A stretch of 64,000 bases of DNA from Streptomyces sp. WZ-12 (lineage in GTDB: Bacteria > Actinomycetota > Actinomycetes > Streptomycetales > Streptomycetaceae), in contig NZ_CP118574.1 of the NCBI RefSeq assembly GCF_028898845.1, positions 3,224,001 to 3,288,000 on the forward strand, read 5' to 3'. Numbering within the stretch: the first letter of the stretch is position 1; each line of letters starts with the position of its first letter. Shown one piece after another: positions 18,998 to 26,167 of the stretch. The notes under the pieces are model-generated. The model saw nothing but the letters and a program-made list of their open reading frames with translations. It ran no database searches and was not told where the DNA came from. Position numbers and translations under genes: made by a program.

Positions 18998-19501
18998 TCA
19001 TCCGGCGGCCCGGTCGCCCCCGGCCCCCGGCTCGCCGTCGCTCCCCCACGCGCCCCCGCCCGGGCGCCCGTTCTCCGCTCCTCCGGCGCCCTCCGCGAGG
19101 CCGCCACACCCCCTGCGCTCCCGCCGCCCCTCGCGCACCAACATCCCCACCGTGCGCACCAGATCCGTCGGTTCGAACGGCTTGGCCAAGAACGCGTCGA
19201 TGCCCACCGACTCCCCGTTGTCCACCTCGCCCTGGGAACAGGCGCTGACGATGGCGATCGGGATGTCCCAGGTGCGCGGGTCGGACCGCAAACGCGCCGC
19301 GGTGTGCAGCCCGCCCAGCCGCGGCATCATCACGTCCAGGGTCACCACGTCGGGTCTGACCCGGTGGACGACATCCAGACACTCGGCACCATCAGCCGCG
19401 GTCACGACCTCGAAGCCCTCCAGCTCAAGGTTGACCCTGATCAACTGCCGGATCACCTTGTTGTCATCGACCACAAGGATCCGACCGGACAAGCCAGGCA
19501 C
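18998..19501 (-). CDS. Orphan single-domain response regulator
   Basis: 167-aa CheY-like receiver. RILVVDDNKVIRQL gives the acidic pair near residues 12-13, the phosphoacceptor is Asp56 in VTLDVMMPRLGG, the conserved Ser is in IVSAC and the Lys is in FLAKPFEP. The receiver ends near residue 122 and is followed by a Gly/Glu-rich tail of about 45 residues with no DNA-binding or enzyme domain. No histidine kinase is adjacent, so it must act by protein interaction with an unlinked partner. Confidence 0.9.
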   Translation of the reverse strand: MPGLSGRILVVDDNKVIRQLIRVNLELEGFEVVTAADGAECLDVVHRVRPDVVTLDVMMPRLGGLHTAARLRSDPRTWDIPIAIVSACSQGEVDNGESVGIDAFLAKPFEPTDLVRTVGMLVREGRRERRGCGGLAEGAGGAENGRPGGGAWGSDGEPGAGGDRAAG

Positions 19502-19759
19502 ACCACGAGACTAGGCGCGCCCCTGCGGCTGCGTCCCGGTTTTGCCCACTTCCGCCCTCGTGCGGGGGACGTTTCCACGACCGCCGTCGACCGCCCGCCG
19601 CCATGCGCTAGGGCCCGTCCGACCCGACCCGTCGGACGGTCCCCAGGGGTGCCCCTCCTTCGCCTCCCGGACCCCGCTCCCGGCCCTGACCACCGGAACG
19701 TTCATGACCACCCCGGCGGAGCTGGTAGTGTTCTACCCGTCGCCGCAACGAGCGGCAAA

Positions 19760-19831
19760 GCCCCCGTAGCTCAGGGGATAGAGCAACGGCCTCCGGAGCC
19801 GTGTGCGCAGGTTCGAATCCTGCCGGGGGCA
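19760..19831 (+). tRNA. tRNA-Arg (anticodon CCG)
   Basis: 72-nt cloverleaf. The 7-bp acceptor stem GCCCCCG/CGGGGGC closes 19760-19830 with discriminator A19831. The anticodon stem ACGGC/GCCGT encloses loop CTCCGGA with anticodon CCG at 19793-19795. The T-arm is GCAGG-TTCGAAT-CCTGC. No CCA is encoded. It reads CGG arginine codons, which are frequent in this genome. Confidence 0.97.
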
Positions 19832-19886
19832 CTTCGCTTCGACCGACGCGAGAGCGCAATTGGTCAGCGCAGATGCCAAGAGGAAG

Positions 19887-19920
19887 AGTCGGATCCAGTC
19901 TCACTGGGTCCGGCTTTTTC
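19887..19920 (+). terminator. Rho-independent terminator after tRNA-Arg
   Basis: An 11-bp stem with two G-U pairs (19887-19897 and 19905-19915), 7-nt loop, followed by TTTTT. It is the best canonical intrinsic terminator in the window. Confidence 0.85.
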
Positions 19921-20186
19921 GTTTGGGTCGGGGCGGTTCTGGTGCGTCGCGCACGCCCGGTCGTCGTCGCTCGCGGTCGCCAACTGGGGCCGGGGCTGCG
20001 GTTCTTGGCGGACGCGCGGGGAATCCGTGGGCGGCGCGGGCGAGTTGGCGGGGATGCCATGCGCGGGGTGCGCGGTACCGGCCGCGGTCGCGGCACGCTG
20101 CCGAGCCGCATGGCCGGCGATGATGCAATGAGCGGAAAGCTAATTCGCCTGGGAATTCAAGGCGTTCGAGGGTGTGAATCCCGCAC

Positions 20187-20217
20187 TTGACAAGGGCAAC
20201 CGGAAATCGCCTAATGT
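20187..20217 (+). promoter_or_regulatory. Candidate promoter of the metallopeptidase gene
   Basis: A perfect TTGACA at 20187-20192 and TAATGT at 20212-20217, spaced 19 bp, lie about 90 bp before the ATG at 20306 in a locally A+T-rich stretch. The spacing is slightly long for the main sigma factor. The rest of the gap 19921-20305 shows no gene. Confidence 0.45.
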
Positions 20218-20305
20218 CGCTTCGACTCATCGAGTGGACTGGATGACGCGCTGCCATCGTTTGGTCTGCCGATTCCGGGGCTTACGGGTATAGGGAACCA
20301 GTCGC

Positions 20306-20881
20306 ATGCGGTGGAGGAGGCGTCGCCAAGAAGGCGGGAGGCCGGTCAACCACCGTGCCGTGCGCAAGGAAGCCCGGCGGATCGTCGAGGAGATGCCCGT
20401 TCCCCGTCCGTTCGACCTCGACGGCCTGGTGGCGAACATCGCCGCGGCGCGCGGCCGGTCCATCCGGCTCGTGCCGCTGCCGGACCGGCTGTTGGGGAGC
20501 ACCGGGCTGTGCGGGCTGTGGCTCAAGCACGAGACCCTGCCGCTCGATCTGATCCTGCACGTCGAGAGCACCACGCGCTTCCACCGCGAGAAGATCATCC
20601 TTCACGAGCTGGGTCACCTGTGGTGCGACGACGCCGACGGGGTCACCTCACAGGTACTGGACCGAGTGGCGGGCGATCCGTCCGCCGAACTGGTCGACCG
20701 GCTGATCGGGCGCGGGCAGGCGGCCGCCCGCCGGCGCTACGGCACCCGTGAGGAGGCCCGCGCGGAGACCGTGGCGGACCTCATCCACCACATCGCGTAC
20801 AGCGACGAGTTCATCGAGGACGGTGCGCTGCGCGCACTGGACGACACCCTCACCCACCCCGGCAGGAGCCCCCGTGACTGA
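20306..20881 (+). CDS. ImmA/IrrE-type zinc metallopeptidase-like protein
   Basis: 191-aa cytosolic protein with HELGH at residues 100-104 (IILHELGHLWCDD), the gluzincin zinc-binding signature of the ImmA/IrrE (COG2856) type. A region near residues 142-168 rich in Glu and Arg (EEARAETVADLIHH) may supply the third ligand. ImmA-type enzymes cleave XRE repressors to derepress their targets. In Streptomyces such genes are often annotated as toxin components. The start is ATG 20306 with AGGGAA about 8 nt upstream. Its end overlaps the start of the membrane protein gene by 8 bp, so they are coupled, and an XRE regulator lies 2 kb away on the other strand. Confidence 0.82.
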   Translation: MRWRRRRQEGGRPVNHRAVRKEARRIVEEMPVPRPFDLDGLVANIAAARGRSIRLVPLPDRLLGSTGLCGLWLKHETLPLDLILHVESTTRFHREKIILHELGHLWCDDADGVTSQVLDRVAGDPSAELVDRLIGRGQAAARRRYGTREEARAETVADLIHHIAYSDEFIEDGALRALDDTLTHPGRSPRD

Positions 20882-22082
20882 TGCGATCGCCTACACCATC
20901 GTGGGCCTGCTGCTGGTGCAGGCCCTGTGGCGGGCGCCCGCCGCGCTGCGGGGCCGGGCCCGGGAGCGCTCCCTGTGGGGCACGTTCACCGCGCTGGCGC
21001 TGGCCTGGCTGATGCGCACCGCGCTCGGCAGGTTCCTCGTCGACCACATCGGCGTGGCCGACCTGGCCACGCTGCTCAAGCACACCATCACGATCGCGGC
21101 GATGTGCACGCTGCTGCGGTACCTCACGGCCGTCGACGCCGGGGAGCTCGCCTCGGGCGCGGAGCCGAGCCGTCGGGTCCGGATCACCTCCGCGGTGCAC
21201 CGGCACGCGGGGTGGGGCTGCGCGCTCACCATCGCCGTCATGGCCGGGGTCTTCCTCTTCTGGCTGCACCGCACCGAGGTCCCCACCTCCCCGTACTTCA
21301 TGGAGCGGCACGCCGGGGAGCCCGGACTGGCCGTGTACATGGGCCTGTTCTACCTCTACTCCGGCGCCGTCACCGCGCTGTGCGGATACCAGTGGGGCAG
21401 CAAGGCCCGGCACGCGCCGCGCCGCACGCTGCGCGTCGGGCTGTGGCTGATGGCCGTCGGCATGGCCGTGGCCACGCTGTACTGCGTGGTGCGCGCCGTC
21501 TGCGCGGTCTGGAACACCGTCAGCCCGATGCCCGAGGGGCCGGCCGCCGTCCAGGAGGCGGTGACCGACACCCTGCTGTACGGGGCGTTCCTCCTGTGGG
21601 CGATCGGCGTGATCGCGCCGACCATCCACGTCGCCGTGCTGCGCTACCGGACCCTCGCGGCGATCCGACGGCTGCACCGGCTCTGGCGCGACCTGGCGTT
21701 CGTGGTGCCCGATCTGGTGCTGTACCCGCCGAGCCGCATCCTGCCGGGCAGCCGGCTGGTGGCGCCGCTCAACACGGTGCGGGACATCTTCGCGCACGAC
21801 GCGTCCCCGCAGATCCGGCTCGGCCGGTACGTCACGGAGATCCGGGACGCGATCCACGAACTGCGCCGGCGCGCGCCGGAGGATCTGTACCGGCACGCCA
21901 CGGAGTTGGCGGCGGCCGAGACGGCCGGCCGGCCCGCGGACGCCGTCGCCGAGGCGTACTGGATCCGGGCCGCCATGGCGAGCGCCGACCGCCCGGTCGG
22001 CTCGCCCGTGCCGTTCCCCTCCGGCCGCGGGGAGAGCCTGGCCGCGGGGAGAGCCTGGCCGCGGAGGTGCCGTGGCTGCTGA
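20874..22082 (+). CDS. MAB_1171c-type multi-spanning membrane protein, C-terminus altered by a 17-bp duplication
   Basis: About 402 aa. The N-terminal two thirds contain about seven predicted membrane helices (AYTIVGLLLVQALW, LWGTFTALALAWLM, HTITIAAMCTLLRYL, CALTIAVMAGVFLFWL, MGLFYLYSGAVTALC, VGLWLMAVGMAVATLYCVV, LLYGAFLLWAIGVIAPTI). A cytoplasmic helical part with HRLWRDLAFVVPDLVLYPPSRI follows. This matches the MAB_1171c family of putative transporters, of unknown function. A tandem 17-bp duplication at 22024-22064 shifts the frame. If one copy is removed, the frame continues to a TGA at 22154-22156 and ends in a helical tail (LLTVADAYASANPTATVRLL). As written it ends in WPRRCRGC. GTG start with AGGAG, overlapping the metallopeptidase gene. 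Confidence 0.8.
   Translation: MTDAIAYTIVGLLLVQALWRAPAALRGRARERSLWGTFTALALAWLMRTALGRFLVDHIGVADLATLLKHTITIAAMCTLLRYLTAVDAGELASGAEPSRRVRITSAVHRHAGWGCALTIAVMAGVFLFWLHRTEVPTSPYFMERHAGEPGLAVYMGLFYLYSGAVTALCGYQWGSKARHAPRRTLRVGLWLMAVGMAVATLYCVVRAVCAVWNTVSPMPEGPAAVQEAVTDTLLYGAFLLWAIGVIAPTIHVAVLRYRTLAAIRRLHRLWRDLAFVVPDLVLYPPSRILPGSRLVAPLNTVRDIFAHDASPQIRLGRYVTEIRDAIHELRRRAPEDLYRHATELAAAETAGRPADAVAEAYWIRAAMASADRPVGSPVPFPSGRGESLAAGRAWPRRCRGC
22024..22064 (+). repeat. 17-bp tandem duplication (2.4 copies) inside the membrane protein gene
   Basis: The unit GCCGCGGGGAGAGCCTG occurs at 22024-22040 and 22041-22057, followed by 7 bp of a third copy. The unit length is not a multiple of three, so gain or loss of one copy switches the reading frame of the C-terminus. 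Confidence 0.95.
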
Positions 22083-22313
22083 CGGTGGCCGACGCCTACG
22101 CGAGCGCCAACCCGACGGCCACCGTCCGACTGCTGGGCGCGGCCACCCCGGCGTGACGGACGGACGCCCGGCGGGCGAGCGACCGTCGGGCGATCTCCAC
22201 CAACCGACACTCGACCAACCGCCGTTCCGCCGACCGACGCTCGACCAACTGACCACGACCACCTTCCGGTCGGCCCGCTTCCGGTCGACCAACGACATAT
22301 CCAGGAGTCACCC

Positions 22314-22769
22314 ATGAGCGCTGCTCACGCCCGTGTCGGGGCCTCGGCCGGGGCCGTCGTTACCGACGAGGACGGCCGCGTGCTGATCGTGAAGCCGACC
22401 TACAAGCCGGCCTGGAACCTGCCGGGCGGGCGCATCGACGAGGGCGAACTGCCGCGCGCGGCCTGCGAGCGCGAACTGCGCGAGGAGTTGGGCGTCGAGC
22501 CGGCGGTCGGCCCCCTGCTGGTGAGCGCGTGGGTCACCGTCCCCGGCCGCGGCTCGCACGTCTACTACGTCTTCGACGGCGGCACGCTCACCGGCGCCCA
22601 GCAGGAGTCGATGGTGCTGCAGTCCGAGGAGCTGGCGGAGCACCGGTTCGTGGCACCGCGGGAGATCGGACCGGATCTGATCCCGGCGCCGATGAGCGTC
22701 GCCTGGGAGGCGGCGCTGGCCGCCCGCGAGGACGGGCAGCAGCGCTATGTCGAGGTGACGGCACCCTAG
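22314..22769 (+). CDS. Nudix hydrolase
   Basis: 151-aa protein with a full Nudix box at about residues 39-61 (GGRIDEGELPRAACERELREELGVE, G-x5-E-x7-REUXEEXGU). Nudix enzymes hydrolyse nucleoside diphosphates linked to another group; the substrate cannot be told here. ATG with AGGAG. The TAG stop at 22767-22769 lies inside the left arm of the palindromic element that follows, so the last residues may have been changed when the element inserted. The 157 bp upstream contain loosely repeated CGACCAACC-like motifs. Confidence 0.9.
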   Translation: MSAAHARVGASAGAVVTDEDGRVLIVKPTYKPAWNLPGGRIDEGELPRAACERELREELGVEPAVGPLLVSAWVTVPGRGSHVYYVFDGGTLTGAQQESMVLQSEELAEHRFVAPREIGPDLIPAPMSVAWEAALAAREDGQQRYVEVTAP

Positions 22770-22935
22770 GGCGCGTCCGACGGATCTCCGTGGAGGAAGG
22801 AGCGGCGTCTGGTGCGTGCGATCGCAAGGCGCCGGGATGTCTTCATAGCGGAGCTATGGGGACATGTCGGCAACGCCGCGAGCGGGCGTGCCAGACGCCG
22901 CGACGCCGCGGAGATCCGTCGGACGCGCCCTAGGG
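22764..22935. mobile_element. MITE-like palindromic element, 172 bp with 27-bp terminal inverted repeats
   Basis: Arms 22764-22790 and 22909-22935 are perfect 27-bp inverted repeats. The interior continues to fold: GCGGCGTCTGG (22802-22812) pairs with 22891-22901, and CATAGC (22844-22849) pairs with GCTATG (22853-22858) at the centre, so the whole unit can form one long cruciform. It encodes no transposase. It lies between two convergent genes and contains the stop codon of both. The right arm is followed by another inverted copy of its outer 17 bp. The structure is that of a non-autonomous element; mobility is inferred. Confidence 0.75.
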
Positions 22936-22949
22936 CGCGTCCGACGGAT
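22914..22949. terminator. 36-bp perfect palindrome at the right end of the element
   Basis: Seventeen bases (22914-22930) and their exact reverse complement (22933-22949) flank TA. The left half belongs to the right arm of the MITE-like element and the right half is an extra copy. It can act as a bidirectional terminator between the Nudix and XRE genes. Confidence 0.6.
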
Positions 22950-23874
22950 GTGGGGGGTCCGGGAGTTCGGTGCGGCGGATCTCCTGGAACATCTCGCTGA
23001 TGTAGTCCATGAGTTCGGCCGGCACGCCGCCGTCCCGGCCGCGCGCCGCCATGCCGGTGAAGCCGTCCTTGACCAGCCGTATCCCGCTGACGATCCGGTC
23101 CACCTCGCGGTCGTGGCTGGAGAAGAAGAGCTCGGGGGCGTCCAGGGCCAGGGCCAGCGCCTTGAGGGCCTCGGGCGGGGCCTCGGTCACCGACCCGGAG
23201 TGCAGTTCGGCGACGAGCCGTTCGGAGAGCACGGGTTGGCCGCAACGCTCGTTCCCGCGGGCGGCGAGCTCGGCGTGGGTGGGGCGGGCGTCGGGCTTCG
23301 AGAGCCTCAGCAGGCCGGCGATCTTCTCCGCGATGGACCGCGGCTCCTGGCCGGCGGACGGCCCGGTGGCGGTGTCCGCAGCCGACTTGGTGGTCGGCCC
23401 GGCGGTCGGCCCGGCGGTCGGCCCGGCGGTCGGTCGGGACGGGGGCGCGGGGACGTCGTGGCCGAACGAGCGCTCCTGTGCGGTCAGGAGCACCTCGACG
23501 CTCACCCCGTAGGCGGCGGCAAGGGGTTGGACGAGGGCGTCGCCCAGGCGCCTGCGGCCCCGTTCGGCATTGGCCACCGCGCCGGTGCTCTTGGTCTTGG
23601 TGACGGTCTTGGTGTCGCGCTGCGCATAGCCGGCGTCGGCGCGCAGATCGGCGAGATCGGGGAGACCGTCCCTGGGGAACAGCTCGTCGAGGTCCTGCCC
23701 GAGGGCGCGGGCGAGCGCCGGCAGCTTCTCCGGGGGCGGCGAGCTGTGACCGGTCTCCCAGCTCGCCACGGCCGTGTCCCGGACGCCGACCGCCTGCGCC
23801 ACCTGGCACTGGACTAGCTCGGCGGCTCGGCGTACGGCGCGTACGCGGCGACCGTCGAATCGACGAGCGGGCAT
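22930..23874 (-). CDS. XRE-family regulator with three helix-turn-helix modules
   Basis: 314-aa putative DNA-binding protein. The first HTH covers residues 8-65 (QCQVAQAVGVRDTAVASWETGH). The second lies about 70-130 (LADLRADAGYAQRDTKTVTKTKSTGAV, ending in YGVSVEVLLTAQ). A linker of GPTA repeats follows, then an EspR-like module at about 185-265 (RSIAEKIAGLLRL through DAPELFFS). The last residues PSDAP and the TAG stop come from the adjacent palindromic element. It may repress or activate the metallopeptidase/membrane-protein operon that converges on it, by analogy with ImmR/ImmA pairs; this is inference. ATG at 23872-23874. Confidence 0.82.
   Translation of the reverse strand: MPARRFDGRRVRAVRRAAELVQCQVAQAVGVRDTAVASWETGHSSPPPEKLPALARALGQDLDELFPRDGLPDLADLRADAGYAQRDTKTVTKTKSTGAVANAERGRRRLGDALVQPLAAAYGVSVEVLLTAQERSFGHDVPAPPSRPTAGPTAGPTAGPTTKSAADTATGPSAGQEPRSIAEKIAGLLRLSKPDARPTHAELAARGNERCGQPVLSERLVAELHSGSVTEAPPEALKALALALDAPELFFSSHDREVDRIVSGIRLVKDGFTGMAARGRDGGVPAELMDYISEMFQEIRRTELPDPPHPSDAP
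23392..23433 (-). repeat. 12-bp tandem repeat (3.5 copies) in the XRE gene
   Basis: The unit GGTCGGCCCGGC repeats three and a half times and encodes the GPTA linker repeats. Being a multiple of three, copy-number change would only lengthen or shorten the linker between the second and third HTH modules. Confidence 0.9.
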
Positions 23875-24352
23875 GGCAGTTACTCCTGGGCGACGGGCTT
23901 GGATTCGATCTACGAACTCTAGTCACCGGCGCCGGAAACGACGACTTGATCGGTTCACTGAATCGGGATAACTTCAATCTAGCCGACGCGAGGTTCGGTC
24001 GGGACGCCGCCCGGCTCCCATCGCGCCTTCCTCGTCGGTGGCACCGGTTGGACCGGGCCGAACTCCGCGCAGTGGCGCGGCGGATGGCCGGGTGAGGGGC
24101 AGGACAGGCAGCGCGCACGGGGGAGGCGCTGCCCGTCTTGTCCCCAACTGGCGTTTCGCCCCGGCGCCTTGCGGCGGCCGGTGGCCCGACCTTCTCTTCA
24201 CCGCCTTTTCGGCCTTCCCGTCTCAGGCATCTCAGGCGCCTCAGGCGTCTCGACCTCTCGGCGCCCGTGCCCCTCTCCTTCCCTCCGCACGTTTCGGCCG
24301 TTTACGCACGGAGGGGCTGCCTGCGGAGGAGCCGTCTCCCCCACAAAGCACT
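23875..24352. other. Region between the XRE gene and P450 terminator
   Basis: No convincing gene. The 23920-23985 part is A+T rich for this genome and should hold the XRE promoter on the minus strand. Around 24216-24250 there are short direct repeats of TCAGGC. The remainder is G/C-rich without conserved coding features. Confidence 0.4.
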
Positions 24353-24387
24353 GATCCCTTGACCGGCGTGATGGCGGTCAAGGGATC
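24353..24387 (-). terminator. Hairpin terminator downstream of the P450 gene
   Basis: A perfect 13-bp stem (24353-24365 and 24375-24387) with a 9-nt loop, 72 bp beyond the P450 stop. TTT follows on the plus strand, so it could work in both directions. Confidence 0.7.
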
Positions 24388-24459
24388 TTTCGTTGCTCGG
24401 GGTTGGGGTGCCGGGGAGCGGGCCCGCGCCGCTCCCCCGCGCGGCGGGTGGGACGCCCG

Positions 24460-25758
24460 TCAGCCGTCCACGCGGACCGGCAGCGAGTCCAGGCCGTAGA
24501 CGATCGACAGCTTGCGGAAGGCCAGGTCCTCGGGGCGGGCGGCGAGGCGCATGGTCGGGAAGCGGCGGACCAGGGCGGGGTAGGCGGCGCGGAGTTCCAT
24601 GCGGGCGAGCTCGGCGCCGACGCAGCGGTGGATGCCGTAGCCGAAGGCCAGGTGGGAGCGGGCCTTGGCGCGCTGGGGGTCGAACTGCTCCATGTCGGGG
24701 CCCAGTTCGCCGTCGCGGTCGGCGCCGCTGAGGGAGCACAGCACCACGTCGCCGGCGGCGATGCGGACGCCGCCGACCTCCAGGTCCTCGCGGGCGAAGC
24801 GGGGGAAGGCGACCTGGACGACGGTGAGGTAGCGCAGCAGCTCCTCGACGTAGGCGTCGACGACGTCCTCGCCGTCCTTGAGGGCCGCGAAGTGCTTCGG
24901 GTCCTGGAGGAGGACCAGGGCACCGAGCGCGAGCATGCTGGCGGTGGTCTCGAAGCCGCCGGTCAGGACGCCGTCGGCGAGGCCGGCGAGCTCCTCGTCG
25001 GAGACCGAGTCGCCGTGCTCCCGGATGATCATGCCGAGCAGGCCGTCGCCGGGGTTGGCGCGCTGCTTCTTGACCACCTCACGGAAGTAGGCGAGCGATT
25101 CGGATATGGCGCCGAAGGAGGCGTTGGCGCCGCTGAAGAGGTCGAAGCGGGCGGCGCTGAGGCGTTCGAAGTCGTCGCGGTCCTCGTAGGGGACGCCGAG
25201 GAGTTCGCAGATGACGAGGGAGGGGATGGGGAGGGCGAAGGCGGCGACGAGGTCCACCGGCTCGCCGTTGCGGCCGGCCCGCTCCATGGCGTCGAGGCGC
25301 TCCTCGACGATGTCGTGGATGCGCGGGGTGAGCCGGCTCAGGCGGCGCATGGTGAATTCGGGGGTGAGCAGCCGGCGGAGGCGGGTGTGCACCGGCGGGT
25401 CGGCGAAACCGAGGCCGCCGGGGTTCTGTTCGGCGCCGGCGCCGGCCTTGCCGACGAGGTTGGTGAAGTCGGAGCTGAACGCCTGGCCGTTGCCGAGGAC
25501 GGCCCTGGCCTCGTCGTAGCCGGTGACCAGCCAGACGTTGGCGGCTATCGGCACCGGGAGCTTGCTGATGGGCTCGCGCTCGCGGACGGCGGCGAGGTCG
25601 GGGACCGGGTCGAGCCCGTCCCGGCGCAGCGGCATCAGGACGGAGTCCGGCAGGAAGGACATGCGGGAGAGGTCGAAGCCCTTCTTCCGCGTTCTCGCCA
25701 GGTAGAGGCGGCCGGCCCAGGCGAAGATCCGGGAACGGAGGGTCGTCATGGCGCTCAT
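24460..25758 (-). CDS. Cytochrome P450
   Basis: 432-aa soluble bacterial P450. The I-helix motif GGFETTA is near residue 267, the K-helix ExxR is in VEELLRYL near 308, and the haem-binding loop FGYGIHRCVGAELAR has the ligand Cys at about residue 377. The N-terminus MSAMTTLRSRIFAWAG has no membrane anchor. No ferredoxin gene is adjacent, so the redox partner is unlinked. P450 genes near MAB_1171c-type and XRE genes are a recurring Streptomyces arrangement, but the substrate is unknown. ATG at 25756-25758 with AAAGG upstream; a second ATG is three codons inside. Confidence 0.94.
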   Translation of the reverse strand: MSAMTTLRSRIFAWAGRLYLARTRKKGFDLSRMSFLPDSVLMPLRRDGLDPVPDLAAVREREPISKLPVPIAANVWLVTGYDEARAVLGNGQAFSSDFTNLVGKAGAGAEQNPGGLGFADPPVHTRLRRLLTPEFTMRRLSRLTPRIHDIVEERLDAMERAGRNGEPVDLVAAFALPIPSLVICELLGVPYEDRDDFERLSAARFDLFSGANASFGAISESLAYFREVVKKQRANPGDGLLGMIIREHGDSVSDEELAGLADGVLTGGFETTASMLALGALVLLQDPKHFAALKDGEDVVDAYVEELLRYLTVVQVAFPRFAREDLEVGGVRIAAGDVVLCSLSGADRDGELGPDMEQFDPQRAKARSHLAFGYGIHRCVGAELARMELRAAYPALVRRFPTMRLAARPEDLAFRKLSIVYGLDSLPVRVDG

Positions 25759-26167
25759 ACTGCCTTTCGTCGCGGGGGACGGTCACCCGCGCTCGGCCGC
25801 CCCCGTGGGCCGAAACGGCGCGGGACCTTCACTGGCGTGCTCGGTGTCGTACGCCATAGCCCCTCGCGTGCGGCGCCATGGCACAGGTCCATGGCGTCGA
25901 CCGGTGCGTTCGGTCGCCCGCATCAGCGTGACGAGCTCGGCCTTCTGCTTTTCGTTCTGACCGAGTTTACAAACTGCCGTCGGAGTCGGTCGCGGAACGG
26001 CCGCGCCCCGCGCCCTGTGAGGTCCCTGATTCTTCCCCTAGGGGACGGCGAGCACTTTCGGCCACCCGTGTCCCGGCCGTATTCCGTCCGTGTTCCGTCG
26101 GGCGGGAGGGGTTGACGGAGTGGGCGACATGACCGAAATGCACCGTTTTGCTTGCTACGTTGCCGCT
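25759..26167. other. Divergent regulatory region between P450 and SEDS genes
   Basis: 409 bp without a convincing gene. It contains an 8-bp dyad CGCCATGG-N7-CCATGGCG (25874-25896), a possible operator for the P450 gene, and the palindrome-like AGTTTACAAACT near 25960. Promoters for both flanking genes must lie here. Confidence 0.4.

Noticed and set aside
20149..20190. T-arm-like sequence GTTCGAGGGTGTGAATCCC resembling a second tRNA or an att remnant
   Set aside because: No acceptor, D or anticodon stems can be built around it, and no integrase is nearby.
24216..24250. Repeats of TCAGGC that might look like a CRISPR array
   Set aside because: Units are shorter than 12 bp without regular spacers, and no cas genes are near.
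19760..26128. Genomic island inserted at tRNA-Arg
   Set aside because: There is no integrase, no repeat of the tRNA 3' end further along, and base composition is normal for the window.
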